Assembly: GCA_041395745.1 (NCBI GenBank)
Contig: JAWKZV010000002.1
Span: forward strand, 372,001 to 436,000
DNA: 64,000 nt
Direction: 5' to 3'
Source: Porticoccus sp041395745
GTDB taxonomy: Bacteria > Pseudomonadota > Gammaproteobacteria > Pseudomonadales > Porticoccaceae
Shown here: positions 15,627 through 25,084 of the stretch, in pieces
Layout: each line of letters starts with the position of its first letter
How positions within the stretch are numbered: the stretch's first letter is position 1
Notes under the pieces: model-generated
Database searches by the model: none
What the model was told of the DNA's origin: nothing
What the model saw: only the letters and a program-made list of their open reading frames with translations
Program-made: the position numbers and the translations under genes

Positions 15627-17071
15627 TTGTTGCTCTCCACAATCCAGGTGTCCTTGCTGCCGCCGCCCTGGGAGGAATTCACCACCAGCGAGCCTTTTAC
15701 CATGGCCACCCGTGTCAGGCCCCCGGGGGTCACCCAGGTATCCTTGCCCTGCAGGATGAATGGCCGCAGATCCAGGTGCCTAGGTTCTACCGTGTGGTCT
15801 ATGTAAGTGGGGGCAGTGGACAGGGACAGAGTCGGCTGGGCGATGTAATTGCGTGGGTTTTTCTCGATCAGGGCGGCAAATTCCCGGCGTTTTTCCGGGG
15901 TGGCGTGGGGGCCGACCATCATTCCGTAACCGCCGGACTCGTTGGCCGGCTTCACCACCAGCTTGTCGAGGTTGGCGAGCACATAGTCCCGGTCCTTGTC
16001 GATCATGCACAGATAGGTTTTGACGCTGTCCATCAAGGGCTCTTCCTTGAGGTAATAGCGAATCATCTCGGGGACAAAGGCGTAGATAACCTTGTCGTCG
16101 GCGACGCCGCTGCCCGGTGCGTTGGCAATGGCCAGATTGCCGGCTTTCCAGGCGCGCATGATCCCGGGCACGCCGAGCATGGAATCCTCGCGGAAAGCTT
16201 CGGGGTCAATGAAGTCCTCATCGATGCGGCGATACACCACATCCACCCGCATCGGTCCGTCGACGGTGCGCATGTAGACGCAGTCGTCATCATCGGTAAA
16301 CAGGTCACTGCCCTCTACAAGTTCAGCTCCCATACTCTGGGCCAGGAAGGCGTGTTCAAAGTAGGCGGAATTGTAGATGCCGGGTGTCAGCACCACGATG
16401 CAGGGCTTGCGTGTTTGTCGCGGTGATAGCGAGGCCAGTGTTTTGTAAAGTTGCGACGGATAGTCATCTACCGGCAGGATGCTGTAGTTCTCGAACAGTT
16501 CCGGCAGCACCCGTTTGGTAATTTCCCTGTTTTCGAGCATGTACGAAACGCCGGAGGGCACCCGCAGGTTGTCTTCCAGCACATAGAATTTTCCATCCTT
16601 GTTGCGCACCAGATCTGAGCCGCAAATATGTGCCCACGCACCATATCTGGGCGAAACCCCCTGGCATTGCGGCTTGTAGTTGGTGGACTGGAGCACAACA
16701 TCGGCGGGGATCAGACCATCCGCGAGGATTTTCTGCTTGTTGTAAACGTCGTCGATAAAACAATTCAGGGCACGACTGCGCTGTTTTAGACCAGTGCTGA
16801 CCCGGCTCCACTCCTTGGCGGTAATTGCCCTGGGAATGATGTCGAAGGGCCAGTTGCGGTCGATATTGCCTCCTTCTGTGTAGACGGTAAATGAGATACC
16901 CATGTCGCGGATAGCCAGTTCGGCTGCGGCACGGCGTTCGTCGAGTTCCTCGTCAGGCAGGTTTTGTAAAAAGTTGATGATGCCGCGGGCTGCCATGCGG
17001 GGATTCCCGGTGGAGGTCAGCAGCTCGTCATAAAACGAACCGGAGTCATAGGCTTTCCAGCTTTTATTCAT
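15623..17071 (-). CDS. Circularly permuted ATP-grasp protein of the Anbu cluster
   Basis: A 482-residue member of the type 2 circularly permuted ATP-grasp family (DUF404/DUF407). Recognisable parts are MAARGIINFLQNLPDEELDERR near residue 27, DGVLQ-like PADVVLQ, the LEDNLRVPSGVSYMLENR block and KPANESGGYGMMVGP, the permuted ATP-binding segment. Such proteins are predicted amide-bond-forming ligases. The gene lies first in a two-gene unit with the alpha-E gene and faces Anbu. A sigma54-type promoter at 17139-17154 suggests nitrogen-responsive expression. The product is unknown; the function is inferred from fold and context only. Confidence 0.88.
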   Translation of the reverse strand: MNKSWKAYDSGSFYDELLTSTGNPRMAARGIINFLQNLPDEELDERRAAAELAIRDMGISFTVYTEGGNIDRNWPFDIIPRAITAKEWSRVSTGLKQRSRALNCFIDDVYNKQKILADGLIPADVVLQSTNYKPQCQGVSPRYGAWAHICGSDLVRNKDGKFYVLEDNLRVPSGVSYMLENREITKRVLPELFENYSILPVDDYPSQLYKTLASLSPRQTRKPCIVVLTPGIYNSAYFEHAFLAQSMGAELVEGSDLFTDDDDCVYMRTVDGPMRVDVVYRRIDEDFIDPEAFREDSMLGVPGIMRAWKAGNLAIANAPGSGVADDKVIYAFVPEMIRYYLKEEPLMDSVKTYLCMIDKDRDYVLANLDKLVVKPANESGGYGMMVGPHATPEKRREFAALIEKNPRNYIAQPTLSLSTAPTYIDHTVEPRHLDLRPFILQGKDTWVTPGGLTRVAMVKGSLVVNSSQGGGSKDTWIVESNK

Positions 17072-17138
17072 GGATTGTCACACACCTCCCACTGTGACGA
17101 GGGCACCATTTCTGTCATGGTCCATTGATGACAAAATT

Positions 17139-17154
17139 TGCAATAGCTATGCCA
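17139..17154 (-). promoter_or_regulatory. Sigma54 (-24/-12) promoter of ATP-grasp/alpha-E operon
   Basis: The minus strand reads TGGCATAGCTATTGCA, identical to TGGCAC-N5-TTGCA except one C-to-T. The start would lie near 17127, about 56 bases before the ATP-grasp start codon. Only a weak NtrC half site (GGTGTGC, 17191-17197) was seen upstream. Confidence 0.7.
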
Positions 17155-17299
17155 ATAGTAGTCCAAAGGGAAAATATATAGGAAGTGGGCCGGTGTGCTG
17201 AATATGACGAAAGTCGGGTGGGCCTGTGGAGAAAAAAGCTGGCTTTTTTGTGTGATGGGGGGGATGGACTTCATCTGTTTATGTGTCGGCATTTTCTGG

Positions 17300-17337
17300 C
17301 CATAAAAAAACCGGAGTGTTCTCCGGCTTTTTTATGG
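17300..17337. terminator. Intrinsic terminator after argH
   Basis: CCATAAAAAA-CCGGAG / CTCCGG-TTTTTTATGG folds with a four-base loop and has A- and T-runs on both sides, so it works in either direction. It follows the argH stop by 16 bases. Confidence 0.85.
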
Positions 17338-17352
17338 GAGTCCGCAAGCAGA

Positions 17353-18753
17353 TCAGCTTCTGGATGCCAGTCGTTCCCTTGCGGCAGTGACTGCGCCACG
17401 CACCTGTTCCGGGGCAGTGCCGCCAATATGATTGCGGGCGGCCACTGAGCCTTCCAGGGTGAGGACTTCGAAGACGTCCTGTTCGATGACAGAGGAGAAT
17501 TGTTGCAGTTCTTCCAGAGTCATTTCAGAGAGATCTTTGTTGGTGGCAATGCCGTAGGCTACGGACTTGCCGACGATCTCGTGGGAGTCGCGGAAGGGGA
17601 TGCCTCTGCGCACCAGGTAGTCCGCCAGGTCGGTGGCGGTGGAAAAGCCGCGGCGCGCCGCTTCACGCATGTTGTCCTTTTTGGCCTGGATGGCGGGCAC
17701 CATGTCGGCGAAGGCGCGCAGGCAGTCCTTGACGGTGTCGACGGTATCGAACAGGGGTTCTTTGTCTTCCTGGTTGTCCTTGTTGTAGGCCAGGGGCTGT
17801 GATTTCATCAGTGTCAGCAGGGCGATCAGGTGGCCGTTGACCCGGCCGGTTTTGCCGCGGACCAGTTCCGGGACATCGGGATTTTTCTTCTGCGGCATGA
17901 TGGACGAGCCTGTGCAGAAGCGGTCCGGCAGATCGATAAAGTTAAACTGGGCTGAAGCCCACAGAATCAGCTCTTCTGACGCCCGGGAAAGGTGAGTCAG
18001 CAACAGGCTGGCAAACGCGCAGAATTCAATGGCGAAGTCGCGGTCGCTGACCGAGTCCAGGGAGTTGCGAGTGGGAGCGTCAAAACCCAGTAACTCGGCA
18101 GTCATGTGCCGGTTGATCGGGTAGGTGGTGCCCGCCAGCGCCGCGGCACCCAGCGGTGACTGGTTCAGGCGTTTGCGACAGTCCAGCAGTCGACCGTAAT
18201 CCCGCTCCAGCATCTCAAACCAGGCCATCAGGTGGTGGCCGAAGGTGACCGGTTGGGCAGTCTGCAAATGGGTAAAGCCGGGCATGATGGTGTCGGTTTC
18301 CCGCTCCGCCAGTTCCAGAATGCCGCGTTGTAAGCGGGTCAGTTCCACACTGATGGCGTCGATCTCCTCGCGTAGCCAGAGACGGATATCGGTGGCTACC
18401 TGGTCATTGCGGGAGCGACCGGTGTGCAATTTCTTGCCGGTAATCCCGATCTGCGAGGTCAGCGCTGCTTCCACATTCATGTGGACGTCTTCCAGTGCCA
18501 GGCTCCATTGGAATGTGCCGTTTTCAATGTCGGTCACAATTTCGGTTAGGCCGGTCTTGATAGACTGCAATTCCTCTTCGCTCAGTACGCCTACACTGGT
18601 GAGCATGGTGGCGTGGGCAATGGAGCCCTGAATGTCCTGCAGGGCCATGCGCTGGTCGAAGTCGACAGAGGCGGTGAAGCGGGCGACGAAAGCGTCGGTG
18701 GCTTCGCTGAAACGTCCGCCCCAGGACAGGTTGGTATCTTTGGCATTGCTCAT
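17353..18753 (-). CDS. argH: Argininosuccinate lyase
   Basis: A 466-residue cytosolic tetrameric enzyme that splits argininosuccinate into arginine and fumarate, the last step of arginine synthesis. It starts WGGRFSEATDAFVARF and contains HTGRSRNDQVATD and the fumarase/aspartase superfamily signature GSSIMPQKKNPDVPE with the catalytic serine loop. Length is typical. It is divergent from algZ, as in Pseudomonas, with 117 bases between the start codons for both promoters. Confidence 0.97.
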   Translation of the reverse strand: MSNAKDTNLSWGGRFSEATDAFVARFTASVDFDQRMALQDIQGSIAHATMLTSVGVLSEEELQSIKTGLTEIVTDIENGTFQWSLALEDVHMNVEAALTSQIGITGKKLHTGRSRNDQVATDIRLWLREEIDAISVELTRLQRGILELAERETDTIMPGFTHLQTAQPVTFGHHLMAWFEMLERDYGRLLDCRKRLNQSPLGAAALAGTTYPINRHMTAELLGFDAPTRNSLDSVSDRDFAIEFCAFASLLLTHLSRASEELILWASAQFNFIDLPDRFCTGSSIMPQKKNPDVPELVRGKTGRVNGHLIALLTLMKSQPLAYNKDNQEDKEPLFDTVDTVKDCLRAFADMVPAIQAKKDNMREAARRGFSTATDLADYLVRRGIPFRDSHEIVGKSVAYGIATNKDLSEMTLEELQQFSSVIEQDVFEVLTLEGSVAARNHIGGTAPEQVRGAVTAARERLASRS

Positions 18754-18870
18754 GGAATAACAGGCCCTTTATAACTGGAATGGCGAGGGATAAAGTAACG
18801 CCGAATCTGGCGAGGCCGGGATTATAGCAAAGAGGTCAAGTTCGCGAATGGTCAGTTTGGAAGCACGCCC

Positions 18871-19947
18871 ATGAGATTGTTCGGTAAATGGAATATCGGC
18901 GCTTTGAAGCCGGCTCGGCTCATGTTCAGTGAAGGAGATCATTTCCTGCCTGATCTCTGCCGTGGTCAGGGATTGTTGGCGGTGGTGGTGATTTCCGAAT
19001 TGCTCGCATTACTGGTGACGGTTTCAGATAACGGTCTGCAACATTTTGACTGGGTAAACTTTGCCAAAGTCTCTCTGCTGTCACTGTGGATTGCCCTGCT
19101 CAGCGCGGGGGGGCTTTGCCTGGCTAACCGGCTGCTGTCGGGGACTCGCCTGGTTACAGCCGCTGTTGTTTCTTTTCTGTTGATTCTGTTGATCACACTG
19201 CTCTGCGGCGCCGTGGCGGAGGCGGTCATGTCCTGGTACTCGCCTCTGGAGAGCCACCAGTACAATGTCTGGAATATCGCCGAGTATCTTTTGTTGGCTG
19301 CGATTCCTGCCGGGATATTGCTGCGTTATCTGTTCCTGCAGCAGCAGTTGCGTATCCAGCAGCGCGCGGAACTGGAGGCCCGTATCCAGGCGCTGCAATC
19401 TCGCATTCGCCCGCACTTCCTATTCAACAGTATGAACATGATTGCCAGCCTGATCGGCTCCGATCCGGAAAAAGCGGAGCGTGTGGTGGAAGATATGTCA
19501 GATCTGTTCCGTTATGCGCTGACAGACTCGCACACTCTGGTCCCGCTGCGGGAGGAGCTGTCACTGTGTCGGCGTTACCTGGCTCTGGAGAAATTGCGCC
19601 TGGGCGATCGCCTGTCTGCCCGATGGGAAATCGGTGATTATGGTGAAGGTGTCCACATTCCCTGCCTGACGTTGCAGCCGGTGCTGGAAAATGCCATCTA
19701 TCATGGTATTCAGCTGTTGCAGGAAGGAGGTGAGATATCGATTTCAATCAAACGCATCAATGACCGTATTGAAATCGTCGTATCCAACCCATTGAACCGG
19801 GCGCTGCAACAGCACCGGGGCAACAAGATGGCGCTGCACAATGTCCGTCAGCGCCTCAAGGCCCACTTTGGCACGGCTGCCAGGGTGACTGCGGAACCCA
19901 GTGAAAGTTGCTATATTACCCGCATCAGCTACCCCATAGGATGGTAG
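18871..19947 (+). CDS. algZ: LytS-type sensor histidine kinase AlgZ
   Basis: A 358-residue membrane sensor kinase of the LytS/AlgZ (FimS) family. The first 155 residues hold about four hydrophobic helices. The His_kinase domain has the phosphoacceptor in RPHFLFNSMNM (H182), and a HATPase domain follows (LQPVLENAIYHG, with a G-rich region near NKMALHNVRQRL). It is the partner of the response regulator encoded ten bases downstream. In pseudomonads AlgZ/AlgR controls alginate, type IV pili and virulence; the pil genes in this window are possible targets, but that is inference. Confidence 0.9.
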   Translation: MRLFGKWNIGALKPARLMFSEGDHFLPDLCRGQGLLAVVVISELLALLVTVSDNGLQHFDWVNFAKVSLLSLWIALLSAGGLCLANRLLSGTRLVTAAVVSFLLILLITLLCGAVAEAVMSWYSPLESHQYNVWNIAEYLLLAAIPAGILLRYLFLQQQLRIQQRAELEARIQALQSRIRPHFLFNSMNMIASLIGSDPEKAERVVEDMSDLFRYALTDSHTLVPLREELSLCRRYLALEKLRLGDRLSARWEIGDYGEGVHIPCLTLQPVLENAIYHGIQLLQEGGEISISIKRINDRIEIVVSNPLNRALQQHRGNKMALHNVRQRLKAHFGTAARVTAEPSESCYITRISYPIGW

Positions 19948-19957
19948 GGTTAAGCAA

Positions 19958-20695
19958 ATGAAAGTGTTGATCGTTGACGATGAGCCGCTGGCTAGGGACC
20001 GTCTGAAAAGGATGTTGTCGTCTATTGGCGGATGCACAGTTGTAGGTGAGGCGGGTAGTGGCGAACTCGCATTGAGTGCGGCAGAAGAGCTTAGCCCTGA
20101 TGTGGTGTTCATGGATGTCAGAATGCCTGGTATGGATGGCCTTGCCGCCGCTCAGTATCTGGCTGATCTCAATCCTCCTCCTGCCGTTATTTTCTGTACG
20201 GCCTACGACGATTATGCCGTTGAGGCCTTTTCCTCCCAGGCGATCGGTTATCTTCTCAAGCCTATTAAGCAGGCGGAACTGGAAAACGCCATCATGCGCA
20301 CCAAGCGCATCAACAAGGCTCAGCTTTCCGAACTTCAGGATTCCCCTTTCTTTCAGACGGACGGCCGCAGCCATATCGCCGCCAAGAACCGCCGGGGCAT
20401 CGACCTGGTGCCTGTTGCTGATATCCGTATGTTTCAGGCTGATCACAAATATGTGACGGCCTATCACACGGATGGTGAAGTGTTGCTCGATGAAACTCTG
20501 AAGGAGCTGGAAGACGAGTTCGAGGGGCGCTTCGTACGTATTCATCGCAATGCGCTGGTATCCATTCCCCATATTGAAGGGTTGGAGAGAAACATTGACG
20601 GCCAGTTTTTTGTGCGTCTGCAGGGAATGGATATTCGCCCTCAGGTAAGCCGTCGGCACGTCGCACCGTTGCGAAAATTATTGGAGCAGATGTAG
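19958..20695 (+). CDS. algR: LytTR response regulator AlgR
   Basis: A 245-residue two-component regulator. An N-terminal receiver domain has the acidic pocket D7-D8 and phosphoacceptor D53 (FMDVRMPGMDG), with K107-type KPIK following. A C-terminal LytTR DNA-binding domain spans about residues 140-245 (FVRIHRNALVSI, VSRRHVAPLRKLL). Length matches Pseudomonas AlgR (248). It is co-transcribed with algZ and precedes the heme genes hemCDXY, the usual order. Confidence 0.93.
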   Translation: MKVLIVDDEPLARDRLKRMLSSIGGCTVVGEAGSGELALSAAEELSPDVVFMDVRMPGMDGLAAAQYLADLNPPPAVIFCTAYDDYAVEAFSSQAIGYLLKPIKQAELENAIMRTKRINKAQLSELQDSPFFQTDGRSHIAAKNRRGIDLVPVADIRMFQADHKYVTAYHTDGEVLLDETLKELEDEFEGRFVRIHRNALVSIPHIEGLERNIDGQFFVRLQGMDIRPQVSRRHVAPLRKLLEQM

Positions 20696-20744
20696 CTTCG
20701 CCATCATTTCCGGCCAGTCCCGGCAGGGGCATGGCCGTTCATTC

Positions 20745-20753
20745 TGGTATCAT
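20745..20753 (+). promoter_or_regulatory. Extended -10 promoter for hemC
   Basis: TGGTATCAT (20745-20753) is a TG-extended -10 box 30 bases before the hemC start. No good -35 box is present, which is common for extended -10 promoters. Confidence 0.4.
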
Positions 20754-20782
20754 GTGGCCATTGTAAATGATGGCTGTATTTC

Positions 20783-21718
20783 ATGACTTCCAAACACCTG
20801 CGTATTGCAACCCGCAAAAGTCCCCTGGCGCTCTGGCAGGCAGAGTTCGTCAAAACGCGCCTGCAGCAGTTTCACCCGGAATTAAAAGTATCACTGGTGA
20901 CGTTTACCACCCGGGGCGACAAGATTCTGGATACCCCGCTGGCCAAGGTGGGGGGCAAGGGCTTGTTCGTCAAAGAGTTGGAAGTGGCCATGCTGGAGGG
21001 GAGCGCGGATATCGCGGTGCACTCCATGAAAGACGTGCCCATGGAATTTCCCGAAGGACTGGGGCTCAGCGTCATCTGTGAGCGGGAAGATCCCCGTGAC
21101 GCGTTTGTTTCGAATCAGTATGACTCTCTGGATGATTTGCCTCCCGGCAGCCGGGTGGGTACATCGAGCCTGCGTCGCCAGACCCAGTTGCTGGAGCGCT
21201 ACCCTCATCTGGTGGTTGGTGACTTGAGGGGCAATGTGCAGACCCGTTTGGGTAAGCTGGATGCCGGCGAATTCGATGCCATCATTCTGGCATCTGCAGG
21301 TTTAATCAGGTTGGAGCTGGAATCGTGTATTCGCCAGCGGATATCCCCGGAAGTATTCCTGCCGGCTGGCGGTCAGGGGGCGGTGGGCATTGAATGCCGG
21401 ACTGACGATCAAGAGTTGCAGGAATTGCTGCAACCTCTCCATCATCAGGTGACCGCAGAGTGTGTGCGCGCCGAGCGGGCGATGAACCGCCGCCTGGAGG
21501 GGGGCTGTCAGGTGCCTATCGCCTGCTATGCCATTCCGGCGAGCAGGGACAAATTGTGGCTGCGTGGTCTGGTGGGCTCTCCGGACGGTGCCAGGGTACT
21601 GCGTGCCGAAGTGACCGGCGGTGCCGACGATCCCGAAGCCTTAGGTGTTCTGCTGGCTGAAATGCTGTTGGCCCAGGGGGCCGGGGATATCCTGCGTGAG
21701 GTATACGGGGAGCGCTGA
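20783..21718 (+). CDS. hemC: Hydroxymethylbilane synthase
   Basis: A 311-residue cytosolic enzyme that polymerises four porphobilinogens into hydroxymethylbilane in heme synthesis. It shows IATRKSPLALWQ at the N-terminus, the catalytic region HSMKDVP, and C242 in RRLEGGCQVP, which carries the dipyrromethane cofactor. Length and domain order are standard. Its stop overlaps the hemD start by one base (TGATG), so the two are coupled. Confidence 0.97.
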   Translation: MTSKHLRIATRKSPLALWQAEFVKTRLQQFHPELKVSLVTFTTRGDKILDTPLAKVGGKGLFVKELEVAMLEGSADIAVHSMKDVPMEFPEGLGLSVICEREDPRDAFVSNQYDSLDDLPPGSRVGTSSLRRQTQLLERYPHLVVGDLRGNVQTRLGKLDAGEFDAIILASAGLIRLELESCIRQRISPEVFLPAGGQGAVGIECRTDDQELQELLQPLHHQVTAECVRAERAMNRRLEGGCQVPIACYAIPASRDKLWLRGLVGSPDGARVLRAEVTGGADDPEALGVLLAEMLLAQGAGDILREVYGER

Positions 21719-22500
21719 TGGTGGCTTCCTTACCCTTGCGCCTCTTGCTGGTAAGGCCCTACAAGCAGGACGACGCTTTTGTCGAGCGTATGATTGCTAC
21801 CGGAGCCGAGGTGCATCGCTGTCCGGTCATGGAGATCGTGCCCGTTGCCGATTCCCTTGAGCGGGAGAACATCAAGTCCCGCATCCTGGATTTTGACCAC
21901 TATCAAATGGCCATCTTTGTCAGTCCAATTGCTGCACGCCTTGGTCTGGATTGGCTGGAAGATTACTGGCCGATGCTGCCTGCCGGTGTTCGTTTCTATG
22001 CAGTGGGAAACAGTACGGCTGAAGTGCTGCGTGAAAGGGGTATCCCGGTCGAGATGCCCACTGCTTCTACGGACAGTGAAGGCTTGCTAGAGCTGCCCTC
22101 CTTGCAAATGGTCGATGGGGAAAAAGGTCTGATCCTTGCCGGCAAGGGTGGGCGCAATCTGTTGGCGGAAGAGTTGACGCGTCGCGGTGTCCGGATGGAT
22201 CGCTGCGAACTCTATGAGCGCCAACCTAGTAATGCCTACGTTGAAACCATCGAATCACTGCTTATGGAACAGCGTATCGACTTGGTTGTGGCTCATAGTG
22301 GTGAGCTGTTGAAGTACCTGTTCCAGGTGCTGAATCCAGATAAACTCCAGCAATTGCTGGTTCTGCCCGTGCTGGTTCCCGGCGAGCGGGTGGCAGAACT
22401 TGCCCGGCAGTCCGGTTTTCAGGAGGTGCTGGCAGCCTCTTCGGCACTGCCAGAGGACATGGTTTCAGCTATTTTTGAGTGGTACAGTAACGACGATTGA
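21718..22500 (+). CDS. hemD: Uroporphyrinogen-III synthase
   Basis: A 260-residue enzyme that cyclises hydroxymethylbilane with inversion of ring D, giving uroporphyrinogen III, the branch point for heme and siroheme (needed by NirB in this window). The sequence is weakly conserved, as normal for HemD: LLLVRPYKQDDAFVERM at the start, FVSPIAARLGL and AVGNSTAEVLRERG in the middle, and a C-terminal domain with LAGKGGRNLLAEEL. Identification rests on these and on the position directly after hemC. Confidence 0.93.
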   Translation: MVASLPLRLLLVRPYKQDDAFVERMIATGAEVHRCPVMEIVPVADSLERENIKSRILDFDHYQMAIFVSPIAARLGLDWLEDYWPMLPAGVRFYAVGNSTAEVLRERGIPVEMPTASTDSEGLLELPSLQMVDGEKGLILAGKGGRNLLAEELTRRGVRMDRCELYERQPSNAYVETIESLLMEQRIDLVVAHSGELLKYLFQVLNPDKLQQLLVLPVLVPGERVAELARQSGFQEVLAASSALPEDMVSAIFEWYSNDD

Positions 22501-22553
22501 TCCCCTGAGGGCGCAGGACGGCGTTACTGGGAGAGGGGATAGCCAAACCCCGC

Positions 22554-23774
22554 ATGGGAAGTTTAGGAATGGCGCCAGTGAATAATGACAAACCCATAGT
22601 GCCTGACGATGGCACGTCTACTGACACGAATATCAATCAAGCTGCTGCGGAAGGTTCAAAGCCTGGGCAGTCTTTGCCTCCCAAGGCCGGCACTGCTGCG
22701 GGTGATAACTCGGCCAAGACCACAAAAACCTCTGCAACGTCACCGACAGCAAAAAAGTCCTCCGCAGGGAGGTGGCTGCTGCTGGTCGTGCTGCTGGCAG
22801 TTGTCGGTGGTAGTGTCTGGTGGTTTAAGTTGCCCTTTCCCGGCAGGGTTGTTGACACAATTCCGGAGGTGGATTGGCAGAGTGACGTTGCCCGGTTGGA
22901 ACAGCAACTGGCGGTAGAATCGGAAGCGCGCAAATCCCTGGCTGCAGCTCTGGACAAGAGCGTTATGGAGCAGCAGCTGGCCCTCAATGACCATGCCCGC
23001 CGTCTTCGGGAACTGTCCGGTAGTTCCCGCACTGACTGGTTGCTGGCTGAGGCCGAATATTTGATGCGCCTTGGCAATCAGCGTCTGTTGACTGAGCGCA
23101 ACAGCGCCAATGCATTGGCATTGCTATTGTCCGCGGATGACATTCTGAATGAGCTGGACGATGTGCAATTGCTCCCGGTTCGTGAAGCCCTGGCAAAAAA
23201 TATCGTTGCTCTCAAAGGCCTCACAAGGGTGGACCGGGAGGGGATATTTCTACGCCTGAAAGCGCTGGCAGAACAGGTAGAGGCATTGCCTTTGTTGCCA
23301 CCGAAAATGTCCCGGAAGGCAGAAGTCCCGCAACAGATATCAGGTATGGAGGAAGCGCGGCCCTGGTATGCTCCATTACTGGACGCAGGTCGCCTGTTGC
23401 TGTTGGAGGCCGAGAAACTGATCATTATTCGCCACCGAGCTGACCCCGTTGATCCATTGCTGACTCCGGCACAGGAACGTTTGTTGCGCCTGCAGTTGGG
23501 TGCTGTTCTGGAAGAGGCGCAATTGGCGCTCATGCGCGAGGAGCAACAAATTTATCAGGCCAGCTTGTCTCAGGCGGGCGATCTGCTTTCCTGGTATTTC
23601 GAGGTCAATGATCTCAAGGCCCAGACACTGGTAGAGCAGCTGACCGAATTGCAGGATTTACAGATCGTCCAGGAGAAGCCGGATATCTCGGAGGGGCTGA
23701 ATGCCCTGAGGGATTACATTGATAGCTGGCACAACCGTCACCAGGTTCAACAGAGTGGAGGCGAGCAACAGTGA
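22554..23774 (+). CDS. hemX: HemX-type membrane protein
   Basis: A 406-residue protein of the gammaproteobacterial HemX (uroporphyrin-III C-methyltransferase-like, but non-enzymatic) family. It has a low-complexity, Ala/Lys/Thr-rich cytoplasmic N-terminus (about 1-70), one membrane helix at about 73-95 (WLLLVVLLAVVGGSVWWF), and a long helical, coiled-coil-like periplasmic part. The role is not settled; conservation with hemCD and hemY suggests heme or envelope homeostasis. The start is uncertain: ATG at 22554 or at 22569. It overlaps hemY by four bases. Confidence 0.85.
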   Translation: MGSLGMAPVNNDKPIVPDDGTSTDTNINQAAAEGSKPGQSLPPKAGTAAGDNSAKTTKTSATSPTAKKSSAGRWLLLVVLLAVVGGSVWWFKLPFPGRVVDTIPEVDWQSDVARLEQQLAVESEARKSLAAALDKSVMEQQLALNDHARRLRELSGSSRTDWLLAEAEYLMRLGNQRLLTERNSANALALLLSADDILNELDDVQLLPVREALAKNIVALKGLTRVDREGIFLRLKALAEQVEALPLLPPKMSRKAEVPQQISGMEEARPWYAPLLDAGRLLLLEAEKLIIIRHRADPVDPLLTPAQERLLRLQLGAVLEEAQLALMREEQQIYQASLSQAGDLLSWYFEVNDLKAQTLVEQLTELQDLQIVQEKPDISEGLNALRDYIDSWHNRHQVQQSGGEQQ

Positions 23775-24997
23775 AAAAATTGCTGTTGTTTGTTGCTGCT
23801 ATCACTTCACTGGGTGGTTTGCTGGCGTGGAAGGTGAAGGAAACCAGCGGCTATGTACTCATCGCTCTGGGTGAATACAGTGTTGAAATGAGCCTCTGGA
23901 CCCTGCTGTTACTGTTGTTGCTGGTATGGGGGCTATTAAGGGCCATCACCTATCTGCTGCGGGTTATGGTGGAGCCGGGGCGCAAGCTTATCAAGGACAG
24001 TTTTGCCGGTCGCAAGTTGCGCAATCGCAACCGTACGGCTCGTGGTCTGCTGCAGTTTATTGAGGGGCGTTGGGACCTGGCTCGCCGCAATTTGCTGCGT
24101 TCTGCGAAACATGCCGAGATGCCGTTGCTCAATTACCTGGCGGCGGCAAATTGCGCCTACGAAATGGGTGAACAGGAGGAAGCCAACCGTCTGTTGGTGA
24201 AGGCGGAGGAAAGTTCTGCGGGTGGAGAGTTGGCCATCGGTTTGGCCCAGGCCAGAATGCACCTTCGGGACAGGCATTTCGAGGAAGCTCTCGCTATTTT
24301 GCAGCGTTTACATAGTCGTGAGCCTGATCACTCATTAGTGTTGCGAATGCTGACAGATGCCTACACGGGATTGTCTGATTGGGGCAGCCTGGAAAAATTA
24401 TTGCCCGATTTACGGCGCTTCAAGGTCTACGACAAGCGAGCGCTGGAAAAACTTTCTGTGGATGTTTGCCTTGCCGAAATAGGGGATGTGGTTAGCCATT
24501 CCGAGCGCTCTGATGAGCAGGACGGTCCCCTCAAGTTGACCCGAATCTGGCACGATCTGCCCAGAAATCTGCGTGGTAACAAGCAGGTGCTGGAGGCGTA
24601 CATCGGCGGTCTGTTCCGGTTGCGTCAGCATGATCAGGTGGAAAGCCTGGTGCGCAAGGTGCTCAAGTCTGACTGGGACGATAGCCTGGTCAGGCTGTAT
24701 GGCTTACTTGATGGCGGTGACTTGAGAAAACAGTTGCTGGTGGCTGAAGGTTGGTTGCGGGAGCGCCCCAACGACCCCGTACTGATGCTGACACTCGGGC
24801 GCTTGAGTATGAAAAACCAGTTGTGGGGTAAAGCTAGAGATTATCTGGAAAGTTCTTTGTCCTTCAGGGCTCAGCCGGAAGCCTATGCGGAGCTGGCCAA
24901 ACTGATGGCGCAGATGGGTGAGGTGGAAAAAAGTGCCCGTTACTATCAGCAGGGACTGACTCTGACGACAAACCACCTGACTATATTGCCCGAATAG
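23771..24997 (+). CDS. hemY: HemY-type TPR membrane protein
   Basis: A 408-residue inner-membrane protein of the proteobacterial HemY family (not the Bacillus oxidase). It has two N-terminal helices (residues 2-20 and about 40-60), then tetratricopeptide-like helical repeats to the C-terminus (LAAANCAYEMGEQEEANRLL, YAELAKLMAQMGEVEKSARYYQ). It is thought to bridge or scaffold heme-pathway enzymes, though the function is unproven. The GTG start at 23771 overlaps the hemX stop. A strong terminator follows. Confidence 0.88.
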   Translation: MKKLLLFVAAITSLGGLLAWKVKETSGYVLIALGEYSVEMSLWTLLLLLLLVWGLLRAITYLLRVMVEPGRKLIKDSFAGRKLRNRNRTARGLLQFIEGRWDLARRNLLRSAKHAEMPLLNYLAAANCAYEMGEQEEANRLLVKAEESSAGGELAIGLAQARMHLRDRHFEEALAILQRLHSREPDHSLVLRMLTDAYTGLSDWGSLEKLLPDLRRFKVYDKRALEKLSVDVCLAEIGDVVSHSERSDEQDGPLKLTRIWHDLPRNLRGNKQVLEAYIGGLFRLRQHDQVESLVRKVLKSDWDDSLVRLYGLLDGGDLRKQLLVAEGWLRERPNDPVLMLTLGRLSMKNQLWGKARDYLESSLSFRAQPEAYAELAKLMAQMGEVEKSARYYQQGLTLTTNHLTILPE

Positions 24998-25030
24998 TAT
25001 TTCATAGGGCTGTTAGCGATAGCGGTTCGG

Positions 25031-25068
25031 GCAATAAAAAAGGCACCTTTCGGTGCCTTTTTTATTGC
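25031..25068. terminator. Perfect bidirectional terminator between hemY and pckA
   Basis: A 17-bp perfect palindrome (GCAATAAAAAAGGCACC with its complement) around a TTTC loop, flanked by A6/T6 runs, separates convergent hemY and pckA. Confidence 0.92.
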
Positions 25069-25084
25069 AATGCCGATGCCCCGG

